Shown one piece after another: positions 54,301 to 62,273 of a DNA stretch of 64,000 bases. The notes below the pieces were generated by a model that saw only the letters and a program-made list of their open reading frames with translations, was not told where the DNA came from and searched no databases. Made by a program: the position numbers and the translations under genes. Each line of letters begins with the position of its first letter. The stretch's first letter is position 1. Source of the DNA: JAVWHP01 sp036639955 (GTDB lineage Bacteria > Bacillota_I > Bacilli_A > Erysipelotrichales > Erysipelotrichaceae); NCBI GenBank assembly GCA_036639955.1, contig JAVWHP010000001.1, forward strand, positions 124,001-188,000, given 5' to 3'.

Positions 54301-55687
54301 TTGGTTGTGCTGAATCTACTTGTGCTTGTGTTATATGAGTTAATCCCATAGTAAAAGCACTTAATTGAACTGGTGGTTTTATAAATAATTGTAGTGACTT
54401 TTTAATATCTCTATTTTGCATTATCTGTGCACCAAACTCTATAATATGATCAAAGCGTGGTGATAGTCCTGTTGTTTCTAAGTCGAATATACAATATGTA
54501 CCTTCTTCTAGTGCTATATCTGTTGCATTTCTTACTATCTTTAAGACTGGGTCTACCATGTTCATTTCTAGCCCATATATCATCTTAAATTGATCATCCT
54601 TATCCCTTTTAGCATTTATTGCTTCTACTGCATGTTGTGCTTTAGGAAAGCTTTGTACTACTATATGATCTGTTACTGCTATTGCTTTATGTCCCCATTT
54701 AGCTGCTGTCTTTATATATTCTACTACATCACTTACTCCATCCATTTCACTTAACTTAGTATGTGTATGTAACTCTACTCTTTTAGTATCTGCATTATCT
54801 AACCTTATCTTTTCTTCTTTAACTTCAATAAGATCTACTTTAAGTACTAAATCTCTAATGTATGTATCATACTCTACATTACCATAGCATGCTATATAAT
54901 CTCCTATATGTAAAGATTCTAGTACTTCTAATGTTACATTACCTCTTTCAAATCTTTTCATTATAAGTGCATCATCTTCATCAGCTATCCATATAGTTTG
55001 TATATTCTTTCCACTCTTTAATGTCTTAGTTTCCGTATTAAATACTTTACCTATAATTTTAACACTATAACAAGCTTCAACAATATCCTTTATTGGATAA
55101 TACATATAATCATTATAATTCTTTTTCTTTTTATTTACGAATCCTTCTTTTTTATCATCATAACTTCTACTTACATTTTCATTATTTACTGGTCTTTCTA
55201 CTATCTTTACTGGTTCTACATTCTTTATATAATCTTCAGTAGTAATCTTTAATTGAATTCCTACCTCACCTAAATAATCTTCTATAAAATGTGCATTTTG
55301 TATCGCATTATCTTTTTTAGCTTCATCACTATATCTATAAACTAAATATTTATTTTCTAAAGTTGGTAATGTTTCTTTAAATACACTACATCTTAAGTTA
55401 TCTTCTACATAATTTATAACATACTTATTTATTATACTTATATCTTTACATTCATTCTTACTTTTTATTTTTAATTCAATCTTAGTTCTTATCTTCTTCA
55501 TCAACTTACATTTTAATTCATAATATACATCATAAGGTAATACATTATCTACTTCTACTTCTACTTCTAACCATTGACTTACATTATGAAAACAGGGTTC
55601 TATTTTATAAGAACCTGTTTTCATATATTCTAAACTACTTTCTTCTAAATTTAATTTATTTATAATTTCTTCTAAATTTATTGACAT
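51341..55687 (-). CDS. polC: DNA polymerase III alpha subunit, PolC type
   Basis: 1448 residues, the Gram-positive replicative polymerase. In order: N-terminal domains, an OB domain, PHP domain (VELHTHTKLSEMDGV), an inserted proofreading exonuclease (YCIFDLETTGLSPRFDHIIEFGA, HNATFDYGFLN, HRADYDAEVLA), then the polymerase with zinc-finger region (CPKCHYTKF, CPNCGE), DKVPDIDLNFS active-site motif and YVMMAIRIAWFKVHKPEYYY. Two hairpin-forming repeats lie in its coding DNA (52806-52833, 55585-55625). Confidence 0.97.
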   Translation of the reverse strand: MSINLEEIINKLNLEESSLEYMKTGSYKIEPCFHNVSQWLEVEVEVDNVLPYDVYYELKCKLMKKIRTKIELKIKSKNECKDISIINKYVINYVEDNLRCSVFKETLPTLENKYLVYRYSDEAKKDNAIQNAHFIEDYLGEVGIQLKITTEDYIKNVEPVKIVERPVNNENVSRSYDDKKEGFVNKKKKNYNDYMYYPIKDIVEACYSVKIIGKVFNTETKTLKSGKNIQTIWIADEDDALIMKRFERGNVTLEVLESLHIGDYIACYGNVEYDTYIRDLVLKVDLIEVKEEKIRLDNADTKRVELHTHTKLSEMDGVSDVVEYIKTAAKWGHKAIAVTDHIVVQSFPKAQHAVEAINAKRDKDDQFKMIYGLEMNMVDPVLKIVRNATDIALEEGTYCIFDLETTGLSPRFDHIIEFGAQIMQNRDIKKSLQLFIKPPVQLSAFTMGLTHITQAQVDSAQPIEDCIDQILEFIGDNILVAHNATFDYGFLNQTLKRLGRKPLMNPVVDTLHLSWSLHSERKGHKLGNLAKMYGVNYESGNGAHRADYDAEVLAQVYMNMLNELKEIKTLKDLANMQDSSCFNKVYTKHITVLAKNAAGLKEMFELVTLSHIKYLSYNAKSTSNNIVAEPRIIREEITKRHANGNLLLGTSCTKGEVFDIACTGSEEELIETLKYYDYVEIQPLECYKHLIDVNSIVDEKRLKEIVMSIIDAAKSLNKMIVASGDCHYVNPEQKLIRDIYICSQAIGGKRHPLYIRDDELRKNTEAPDQHLLTTDEMLKAFEYLGEKDAYEIVVENTNKIADMIESIFPVKDRLYPPDIEGSDEKLRELCKVNAHKTYGEQLPEIVEKRLNRELDSIIGHGFYVVYYISHLLVKKSMSEGYLVGSRGSVGSSFVATMSEITEVNPLAPHYVCPKCHYTKFFEDGSVADGYDLPDIACPNCGETIRGDGHDIPFETFLGFEGDKVPDIDLNFSSECQPHAHAYTKEVFGEDHVFKAGTIGTVATQTAYGYVKGYEEQMGIEGSMRNAQILRLATGCEGVKRTTGQHPGGVIVIPLDMDVHDFTPVQYPANNPFSEWKTTHFEFHDIHDNVLKFDILGHVDPTAMKMLERMSGIDVTTIPMNDIETMSLFSSIKALNIPEGKSDEKTGAAGLPEFGTPFVRGILELTKPTTFAELLKISGLSHGTDVWLGNAKDLIDNGTCTLSSVIGCRDDIMVYLLHKNLKPKLAFTIMESVRKGKGLKEEWITDMKACGVEDWYIESCLKIKYMFPKAHAVAYVMMAIRIAWFKVHKPEYYYCMYFSIRCDAYDIVAMIQGEASIKKRMNEIKTKMDSNDYTVEVSKKEKDTYVCLELALEMVLRGINFGNIDIMKSDASNFIVSLDNPHVILPPFASIDGLGSNVADTIVEARKNGAFLSKQDICNRTGLSSTSILKLDELGVLAGFQEENQLSLF
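52806..52833. repeat. 12-bp perfect inverted repeat in coding DNA
   Basis: CCTTCGAAACCT and AGGTTTCGAAGG around AAGA; encodes the conserved PFETFLGFEG of PolC. Confidence 0.9.
55585..55625. repeat. long inverted repeat near the start of polC
   Basis: TATGAAAACAGG and CCTGTTTTCATA pair perfectly and continue inward with TTCT/AGAA after a one-base bulge; the loop is 8 bases. Codons about 21-34 of polC. Confidence 0.85.
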
Positions 55688-55752
55688 GCTATTCCCCTTT
55701 TCACTAATATAATATCTTCTTATATTTTAACATCTTTATCTTTTTATTTAAA

Positions 55753-56568
55753 CTACTTCTTATCTTTTATATACTTTAAATAATATCTATTTACTAATAT
55801 TTCAATAAACATCTGTAGTTTATAACGTCCGCCTTTAGAATTAGTAAAATTACCTAAATATAATATTTTATTAAACATATCTGAAATATTAATATTATGA
55901 TTTTGTGTAATCAATATTATTTTAGTACCAGTTTCTTTTAAATTATAAAGTATATCTGCATTACTTCTAATATAATTACCATCTACAGATATTATAACAC
56001 TTAAAGAATCTTCATTAATTTGTTTACTTGCTTCAAATTGTTTAGATTCTAAATCATAAAACTCAACATACTTACCTAATGATAATAATATAAACTGCAA
56101 GTATCTAGCAAATAATCCTGGCAGTTGGATAGCATATAATATAATATTATTTGCTAGATACACTAATTCTAAGAATTCATCTATTTCTTTAAAATCTAAA
56201 TTATTTATTAGATCATTCATAGATTCTTGAATAATAGTATTATAATCAGTTAATATTCTTTGGTCATTATTAAAATCAAATTCTAAATTAACTAAGTTAT
56301 CATTAATTAGAGCTAAACCACTCATTCTTTGGTTAAGACATTTAGATTTTAATTCAAAGAAATTCTTATAACCTATATTTCTAGAGAATCTAGATACTGT
56401 TGAAGGTGAAGTAAAACAAGCATCTGCTAAATCATTAATACTTAAGTTTTCCATAATTTTATCATTATATATATTTTTAAGTAGATATTGAGCAATATTA
56501 CGATATGCATCGTTTTCTACATTAGCATTTAATAATGATTGTAATTGATGTATTAGACTATTTTCCAT
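55753..56568 (-). CDS. MurR/RpiR family transcription regulator
   Basis: 271 residues: N-terminal helix-turn-helix (LSINDLADACFTSPSTVSRFSRNIGYKNFFELK) and a SIS-like sugar-phosphate domain (NNIILYAIQLPGLFARYLQFIL, SVIISVDGNYIRS). Such proteins control sugar or amino-sugar use. It is divergent from the PadR operon and 2 kb from the family 4 glycosidase, a possible but unproven target. A 16-bp inverted repeat lies at 56101-56161. Confidence 0.88.
   Translation of the reverse strand: MENSLIHQLQSLLNANVENDAYRNIAQYLLKNIYNDKIMENLSINDLADACFTSPSTVSRFSRNIGYKNFFELKSKCLNQRMSGLALINDNLVNLEFDFNNDQRILTDYNTIIQESMNDLINNLDFKEIDEFLELVYLANNIILYAIQLPGLFARYLQFILLSLGKYVEFYDLESKQFEASKQINEDSLSVIISVDGNYIRSNADILYNLKETGTKIILITQNHNINISDMFNKILYLGNFTNSKGGRYKLQMFIEILVNRYYLKYIKDKK
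56101..56161. repeat. 16-bp perfect inverted repeat with a long loop in coding DNA
   Basis: GTATCTAGCAAATAAT and its exact reverse complement separated by 29 bases, in the rpiR-type gene. Confidence 0.95.
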
Positions 56569-56663
56569 AATATACCTCGCTTTAATTATTATATACTACA
56601 TTCTAGTATTTTAATATATAAAACCTAAGTAAATAAGAATTTGATTAAATTATATAATACTAC

Positions 56664-56693
56664 TTGACACATAGTACTATGCATTGTATAGTA
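56664..56693 (+). promoter_or_regulatory. promoter with PadR-type operator
   Basis: TTGACA (56664-56669), 17-base spacer, TATAGT (56687-56692). The inverted repeat TACTAT-N7-ATAGTA (56675-56693) covers the spacer and the -10, in keeping with autorepression by the PadR protein encoded next. Confidence 0.8.
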
Positions 56694-56715
56694 TAGAAGA
56701 AAGGAGGTTGATCTT

Positions 56716-57033
56716 ATGGATGTTCAACTTAAAAAAGGACTTTTAGAACCAATTACTTTATCTGTTATTAATCAAAAAGATTCATATGGTTATCAAATTA
56801 TAAAAGATATTAGTAACTATATTGAAATTACTGAATCAACATTATATCCAATATTAAAGAGACTAGAGACTAATAAAATGGTAAATGTATATAATCAAGA
56901 ACATGATGGTCGTTTAAGAAAGTACTACCAAATTACTACACTTGGTAAGAAACAAATTAAAACATTTATTGAAGAGTGGGATCAAGTAATAAAAATATAT
57001 GATTTTATTGAAAAAGAAAGCGAGGGTTTATAA
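56716..57033 (+). CDS. PadR family transcription regulator
   Basis: 105 residues, winged helix with LEPITLSVINQKDSYGYQIIKDI, ESTLYPILKRLETNKMV and GRLRKYYQITTLGKKQI. First gene of a four-gene set in which the start of the next gene overlaps its stop by one base. Such PadR genes commonly control DUF1700/DUF4097 envelope proteins, as here, and respond to wall-active compounds in relatives. Confidence 0.92.
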   Translation: MDVQLKKGLLEPITLSVINQKDSYGYQIIKDISNYIEITESTLYPILKRLETNKMVNVYNQEHDGRLRKYYQITTLGKKQIKTFIEEWDQVIKIYDFIEKESEGL

Positions 57034-57641
57034 TGAAAAAACAAGAATTTAGAGAAGAACTTATAAGAGGTTTATCTTCTCTATCAAAAGATGAATGTAA
57101 TAAAATTCTAGATTACTATGAAGAAAACATAGCTGATAGAATTGAAGAAGGAATGAATGAGGAAGAATCAATAGCTGCTTTAGGTAATATCGATGAAATT
57201 ATTACTAACACTATAAATGAACAGAGTTTCGTTTCAATCATTAATCAAAAAGTAAATTCTTCTAAAGAGAATTCTAGTAATAAAACAATTTGGTATATAA
57301 TAGCTATTGTTGGTAGTCCTCTTTGGTTACCATTATTATTTGCTGCTATTATATTACTATTATCTGCTTATTTAGTAATATGGAGCTTAGTTTTTTCTTT
57401 AGGAGCAGTATTAATTTCATTAGCTTTAACATCAATCATATGCTTTTTAACTGGTTTATTTAATATTTCAATAAGTATACCAGTAGCATTAGTATTAGTA
57501 GGTGGATCATTATTCACTATGTCTGCATGTATTCTATGTATAGAACCTTTCATCAAATTAGTAAAATACTTCGGTGTTATATCGATCAATTTCACTAAAA
57601 AAATTAAAGCAAAACTAACAAATTTAGGTCATAGTCTATGA
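57033..57641 (+). CDS. DUF1700 (HAAS-type) membrane protein
   Basis: 202 residues. The N-terminal part (FREELIRGLSSLSKDECNKILDYYEENIADRIEEGMNEEESIAALGN) is the HAAS/DUF1700 signalling domain; three or four membrane segments follow (about 85-180). Typically paired with PadR regulators and DUF4097 proteins in Firmicutes. Function likely in envelope homeostasis. Confidence 0.9.
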   Translation: MKKQEFREELIRGLSSLSKDECNKILDYYEENIADRIEEGMNEEESIAALGNIDEIITNTINEQSFVSIINQKVNSSKENSSNKTIWYIIAIVGSPLWLPLLFAAIILLLSAYLVIWSLVFSLGAVLISLALTSIICFLTGLFNISISIPVALVLVGGSLFTMSACILCIEPFIKLVKYFGVISINFTKKIKAKLTNLGHSL

Positions 57642-57733
57642 AGGTAAATAAATTAAATACTCTAGTTGGTATTAGTATGCTAGTAGGTATAATCATATTA
57701 ATAAAAGAAAGAAGGAGAAATTATGAAAAATAA
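57638..57733 (+). CDS. tiny membrane protein, 31 aa, coupled between two genes
   Basis: It starts in an ATGA overlap with the stop of the DUF1700 gene and ends 11 bases inside the next gene. It encodes MKVNKLNTLVGISMLVG, a hydrophobic helix, and a basic end IKERRRNYEK. The AGAAGGAG in its last codons is the ribosome site of the DUF4097 gene. The hydrophobic-then-basic pattern supports translation, but it may only serve to couple its neighbours. Confidence 0.45.
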   Translation: MKVNKLNTLVGISMLVGIIILIKERRRNYEK

Positions 57734-58589
57734 TAAATTAAAGAATATACTAGTTTTAACAATGATTGTAGGGCTAATCGTATGTATAATAGGATGTGTA
57801 CTAAATGACTTTAAGCCAGTATCTTTAACTAATAGAACAGAACATAAATATGTTGCTGCTGCTGAAGTTAAAAACATTATTATTAATGATGATGCTGATA
57901 TTATTATTAGGGCATCAAATGATGATAAGTTACATGTTACTTATACTGATTCAAGAAGAATAACATATGCTATTAATGAAAGTAACAGTAATTTAAATAT
58001 TGATAGTGAAAGAACTACATTTCTACCATTTATAAGTTTATTTAATTCACCAACTAAACTTATAGTTGAAGTGCCCAGTACTTTTAATGGTAATATTAAT
58101 TCAAATAGTAAAAATGGTTATTTTTATCTTGATAATATTACAGTAAATTGTCTAGATGTTCAGCATTATAACGGTCACATAGAAATAGATAAATTAAATA
58201 GTTTAGCTACTGCTAAAATAGAATCAAAGAATGGATATATCAAAATTAACAATACTATTTTCAGTGATAGTTTAGACATAGATGGCTATAATGGTAGAAC
58301 AGAATTAAGCAATAGTACTATTACAAATGCTTCTAAAATTAATTCTAAAAATGGTTCTATCAAATTAAATAGCGTAAAGTTATCTAATTCATTAACTACT
58401 ACAACACTTAATGGTTCAATAAATGCCTCAATAATCGCTGATCAAAACGATTATACATTTAACGCATCTAGTTATAATGGAAAAGTAAACGTTCCTAATT
58501 CTAGTTCAAATAGTAAATATAACTTTACTGCTGAAACTAAAAACGGAGACATTAATATTAATTTTACAAATAATAAAGGTGACCAATAG
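57723..58589 (+). CDS. DUF4097 family surface beta-helix protein
   Basis: 288 residues, N-terminal membrane or lipoprotein-like segment (LVLTMIVGLIVCIIGC, Cys near residue 24) and an extracellular right-handed beta-repeat: NSKNGYFYLDNITVNCLDVQ, ESKNGYIKINN, NSKNGSIKLNSV, ETKNGDININ share the (S/T)xNGxI(K/N)(I/L) unit. The family is linked to envelope stress modules. Last gene of the PadR operon. Confidence 0.88.
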   Translation: MKNNKLKNILVLTMIVGLIVCIIGCVLNDFKPVSLTNRTEHKYVAAAEVKNIIINDDADIIIRASNDDKLHVTYTDSRRITYAINESNSNLNIDSERTTFLPFISLFNSPTKLIVEVPSTFNGNINSNSKNGYFYLDNITVNCLDVQHYNGHIEIDKLNSLATAKIESKNGYIKINNTIFSDSLDIDGYNGRTELSNSTITNASKINSKNGSIKLNSVKLSNSLTTTTLNGSINASIIADQNDYTFNASSYNGKVNVPNSSSNSKYNFTAETKNGDININFTNNKGDQ

Positions 58590-58602
58590 GTCACCTTTTT
58601 AT
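58575..58602 (+). terminator. terminator of the PadR operon
   Basis: 10-bp stem AAAGGTGACC / GGTCACCTTT, then TTATT; the stop codon of the gene is in the loop. Confidence 0.85.
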
Positions 58603-58622
58603 TATAATTTTATTATAATTTA

Positions 58623-59942
58623 TTATTTTTTAAATTGTGGTAAATATTCTTTGTGAGCTTCATATAGTTCATCAAATACAATATTAGCTAATTCATCACT
58701 CGGACATAATGGGTTCATGTTAAGTGCAGTTATAGCAGTATCTCTATTACCGCTGATAGCTGCTTCACATACTAATCTTTCAAATGTTTTAATCATTTGG
58801 ATAGTTCCATTAATTTGAGGTTTAAGTTCTCCTACAGCGATTGGTTGAGGTCCACCACCAGTAATTACACAAGCGATTTCTACAGCACTATCTGCTGGTA
58901 AATTACTTACAGCTCCATTATTTCTAACATTAACATATTGGATATCTCCAAAGTTATTATGTAATGAATTAATTAAATTACAAGCAGCATCTGAATAATG
59001 TGCACCTCCACGTTGTTCTAATTGAGCAGGTTTAACATCTAAATTAACATCTTTATATAATTCAAATAATTCTTCTTCTACTTTTTTAACTACTTCACCA
59101 CGTACATTACCTTCTTTAAATTGTTCTAACTCTTCTGCAAGTTGTTCTTTAGTAAAGAAGTAATAGTTATGGTAAGGACAAGGAATACAACCTAAGCCTC
59201 TTATAAATGCAGGAGAGAAAGGAATAGCATTAAAGTTCTTCATAGCAACATTATCCTTAGGATCTAAGTTTTCATAACGACTAAGAACTTCTTCTAAGAC
59301 ACTCTTTCCTTTAACAAATACATTAGTAGCAAAGATATGGTGATTTACTCCTTGTAATTCTAATGTTACATCTTTAGGATCTTCTTCAAGAATCTTAGCT
59401 ATTCCATTAACCATACCTACTGGTACATTACATAAACCTATAACCTTTTTAAAATTAGTATATCTTAATACTGCTTCAGTAACCATTCCGGCTGGATTAG
59501 TAAAGTTAATTAACCAAGCATTAGGACATAGTTCTTCCATATCCTTTACAATATCTAATATTACAGGTATAGTTCTTAATGCTTTAAACATACCTCCTGC
59601 TCCATTAGTTTCTTGACCAATCATTCCATGTGATAAAGGAATTCTTTCATCCTTAATACGTGCTGGTAATAATCCAATTCTCATTTGAGTAGTAACATAA
59701 TCAGCATCAACTAAAGCTGCTCTTCGATCTAATGTTAATGTAATCTTCATCGGTATATTAGCTTTTTCAACCATTCTTTTAGCTAAATTACCTACTATAT
59801 TTAATTTTTCTTTACCTGCTTCAATATCTACTAGTACTAATTCACTTACTGGTAAATCCTTATAACGTTTAATAAATCCTTCTACTAATTCTGGGGTATA
59901 AGATGAACCTCCACCAATAGTAACAATTTTAATTTTCTTCAT
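58623..59942 (-). CDS. family 4 glycosidase, 6-phospho-beta-glucosidase type
   Basis: 439 residues, the NAD- and metal-dependent GH4 family: KIVTIGGGSSYTPELVEGFI (NAD-binding), TNPAGMVTEAV, GLCNVPVGM with the metal-ligand Cys and GVNHHIFATN with the His, SHGMIGQETNGAGGMFKALRTIP. SSYTPEL and QETNGAGG favour 6-phospho-beta-glucosidases (LicH/CelF/Cel) over the alpha enzymes. Hydrolyses PTS-delivered 6-phospho-disaccharides. No PTS gene adjoins it. Confidence 0.92.
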   Translation of the reverse strand: MKKIKIVTIGGGSSYTPELVEGFIKRYKDLPVSELVLVDIEAGKEKLNIVGNLAKRMVEKANIPMKITLTLDRRAALVDADYVTTQMRIGLLPARIKDERIPLSHGMIGQETNGAGGMFKALRTIPVILDIVKDMEELCPNAWLINFTNPAGMVTEAVLRYTNFKKVIGLCNVPVGMVNGIAKILEEDPKDVTLELQGVNHHIFATNVFVKGKSVLEEVLSRYENLDPKDNVAMKNFNAIPFSPAFIRGLGCIPCPYHNYYFFTKEQLAEELEQFKEGNVRGEVVKKVEEELFELYKDVNLDVKPAQLEQRGGAHYSDAACNLINSLHNNFGDIQYVNVRNNGAVSNLPADSAVEIACVITGGGPQPIAVGELKPQINGTIQMIKTFERLVCEAAISGNRDTAITALNMNPLCPSDELANIVFDELYEAHKEYLPQFKK

Positions 59943-60027
59943 AAATGTACCTCAACTTTCTATTGAATTATATCATAACAGTATCAAAATTTAAACATAA
60001 ATTTGTAAAGGCTTACTTTACTACATG

Positions 60028-60078
60028 ATTATACCCATATATGAATAAAAACTATTGCAATCATAAGTTTATTCATAT
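60028..60078 (-). promoter_or_regulatory. possible promoter and operator of the family 4 glycosidase gene
   Basis: TATAAT (60028-60033 on the minus strand) preceded by an inverted repeat TTTATTCATAT / ATATGAATAAA (60039-60049 and 60068-60078, 18-base spacer). The repeat would sit over the -35 region. Confidence 0.4.
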
Positions 60079-60091
60079 GAACCATGTCTTA

Positions 60092-60124
60092 TAAAAAAAT
60101 AACTATCCTCAGGATAGTTATTTT
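60092..60124 (-). terminator. rnc terminator
   Basis: Stem AAAATAACTATCC / GGATAGTTATTTT with a 3-base loop and T7 on the minus strand; the rnc stop codon is inside the stem. Confidence 0.85.
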
Positions 60125-60810
60125 ACCATTTTTTCAAAGGCATCTTTTGCTGCCATTTGTTCTGCTCTTTTCTTTGAAAAGCCTGTTCCAACTCCTAGAG
60201 TTATATCATCTAAATAGACATGTACTTCAAACTCAGGTTTATTACTTGGGCCTTTAACATTTATTACATCATAACGTACTGTTTTTCTTGTATCTGATTG
60301 AATAAATTCTTGTAACTTAGTTTTATAATCAGTTACATTCTCACTTTTAGGTTGATTGATTGCTGGTGTAAATACTTCATCTAGCACAATATCAACTCCA
60401 AGTAAACCTGTTTCTAAAAAGATAGCTCCTAATACTGCTTCGAACATATCAGCTAATATAGAATCTCTATTTCTTCCGCCTGTTTTTTCTTCGCCAACAC
60501 CTAATAGTAAATATTGGTTCCAACCATTTATACGGCAAAACTCTGCTAAGCTTTCTTCACATACAAGTTGAGCACGTAGAGTTGTCATTTGGCCTTCTGA
60601 TAGTTCTGGTTCTATTTTAAATAGTTTATTAGTAGACCATAACTGTAATACAGCGTCACCCATGAATTCTAATCTTTCATTATCATGATAGGTTGAGCGA
60701 TGCTCATTAACATATGATGAATGTACTAATGCTTGATCTATTAGTTCAGTATTTTTATATTTGATATTTCTAATATCAAGCCATTCATATATAGTGTTGC
60801 ATGGTTTCAT
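60118..60810 (-). CDS. rnc: ribonuclease III
   Basis: 230 residues. Catalytic domain with the signature NERLEFMGDAVLQL and the acidic DMFEAVLGAIFLETG; dsRNA-binding domain from about residue 155 (DYKTKLQEFIQ, GTGFSKKRAEQMAAKDAFEKM). Processes rRNA precursors and other double-stranded RNA. Two bases after plsX; the usual acpP between them is absent here. Confidence 0.96.
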   Translation of the reverse strand: MKPCNTIYEWLDIRNIKYKNTELIDQALVHSSYVNEHRSTYHDNERLEFMGDAVLQLWSTNKLFKIEPELSEGQMTTLRAQLVCEESLAEFCRINGWNQYLLLGVGEEKTGGRNRDSILADMFEAVLGAIFLETGLLGVDIVLDEVFTPAINQPKSENVTDYKTKLQEFIQSDTRKTVRYDVINVKGPSNKPEFEVHVYLDDITLGVGTGFSKKRAEQMAAKDAFEKMVK

Positions 60811-60812
60811 TA

Positions 60813-61778
60813 TTATTCCTGCATCTTTCCTACAACGTCTTTTTCTAGCATTGTATTCATTTGTTTAATTGCGTTATAAAATGCTATTCTATCGCTATTT
60901 CCATGGGCTTTCACTACTGGTTTACTTACTCCAGCTAATAAAGCTCCTCCATAGTTTTTATCATCTAATAAGTCTTTACATTTGTTAATGGCGCTCTTTG
61001 AAAGTAGTGCACCAAACATTGTTATAATATTGCTCATAAATGTTTTCTTAAGTGTTTTAGTAAATAGTTTCCCACTACCTTCAAAGGCTTTTAATACTAA
61101 GTTGCCTGAGAAACCATCAGTTACAATAACATTAACTTCTCCTAATAGCATTTTATTAGATTCGATGTTACCAACGAAGTTAATGGTTTCCTCAGCCTTT
61201 AAAAGTTGATAAGTTTCTTTACGTAGTGGATCACCTTTAAGTTCTTCACCACCTATATTAAGTTGAGCAACACTAGGGTTTTCTATACCTAATACATTCT
61301 TTGCATAAATACTTCCTATCTTTGCAAATGATAGTAAATGTGCAGGAGAATTAACTGCATTTGCTCCCATATCCAAAAATATAACCCCTTGTTCATTAAG
61401 GGTTGGCATAACACCTAATATAGCTGGTCTTTCAACAGTAGGTAATGTCTTTAAAATAAGTGTAGCACCACTAAGAAGAGCTCCTGTAGAACCACAACTT
61501 ACAAAGCCATCAATTTCACCTTTATTTAAAGCTTCAATACCTTTAACCATACTAGCATCTTTTTTACGTCTAATAGCTAAAGCTCCATCTTCCATTTCCA
61601 TTACTTGAGTAGTAACTACTCCAGTTATGTTTTTAGTATTAGCAATACAAGCTATCGCTTCTTCACTTCCATAAACTACTAATTCAGCTTCATTATTCTT
61701 TACATAACTTTTACAAGCAGTTATTACTTCCATTGGGCCTTTATCTCCGCCCATTGCATCTATTCCAATTTTAAACAT
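60813..61778 (-). CDS. plsX: phosphate acyltransferase PlsX
   Basis: 321 residues. GIDAMGGDKGP, ALAIRRKKDASMVKG, GFVSCGSTGALLSGA, DMGANAVNSPAHLLSFA, NVIVTDGFSGNLVLKAFEG are all conserved in the family. It makes acyl-phosphate from acyl-ACP for phospholipid synthesis. Operon partner of rnc. Confidence 0.97.
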   Translation of the reverse strand: MFKIGIDAMGGDKGPMEVITACKSYVKNNEAELVVYGSEEAIACIANTKNITGVVTTQVMEMEDGALAIRRKKDASMVKGIEALNKGEIDGFVSCGSTGALLSGATLILKTLPTVERPAILGVMPTLNEQGVIFLDMGANAVNSPAHLLSFAKIGSIYAKNVLGIENPSVAQLNIGGEELKGDPLRKETYQLLKAEETINFVGNIESNKMLLGEVNVIVTDGFSGNLVLKAFEGSGKLFTKTLKKTFMSNIITMFGALLSKSAINKCKDLLDDKNYGGALLAGVSKPVVKAHGNSDRIAFYNAIKQMNTMLEKDVVGKMQE

Positions 61779-61832
61779 ACTTTCACCTCGATATAATTAT
61801 ATCATCATTTCTTTTTATTTTAATTAATTTTT

Positions 61833-62273
61833 TTAAAACCCTGTATCATTTGTAAATTTAAAAGTAAATACATCCTTATCCTTTAATGCTACTTGATTAA
61901 TACTAGGACAGAAATTACCAGCATCTATACAACTTTGGTTATTAGCAGATTCATATAGAATCCAAGGTCCTTTATTCATATCTTGTTTTAAATCGACTAT
62001 ACTAGTCATAAATTTACCATATTGACCATCTTCAACAACTACTTTTAACTCTTTAGTTTCCGCTAACAACGCATCTAAAGTAGTAGCATTAGTTCTTATA
62101 GTTTCATGATAAACCTCTTTATTACTTACTTCATCTTTAACAATAATTTCAATTGATTTATCACCCTTACTTAATTCTGCTCGCTTAGTAAAGTAATCAA
62201 AACCAAACACAGCCAAAGCTCCAACAATAACAATAGCAACAGCAACAATAATTTTATTCTTTAAATTTTTCAT
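61833..62273 (-). CDS. membrane-anchored DUF4430 protein
   Basis: 146 residues: an N-terminal membrane segment (IVAVAIVIVGALAVFGF) and an extracellular DUF4430 domain (TLDALLAETKELKVVVEDGQYGKFMTSI, KGPWILYESANNQSC). The fold is related to the C-terminal domain of mammalian cobalamin carriers (intrinsic factor, transcobalamin). Its start overlaps the end of the ECF S-component gene, so the two act together. Cys residues near 115 and 123 may form a disulfide. Confidence 0.85.
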   Translation of the reverse strand: MKNLKNKIIVAVAIVIVGALAVFGFDYFTKRAELSKGDKSIEIIVKDEVSNKEVYHETIRTNATTLDALLAETKELKVVVEDGQYGKFMTSIVDLKQDMNKGPWILYESANNQSCIDAGNFCPSINQVALKDKDVFTFKFTNDTGF

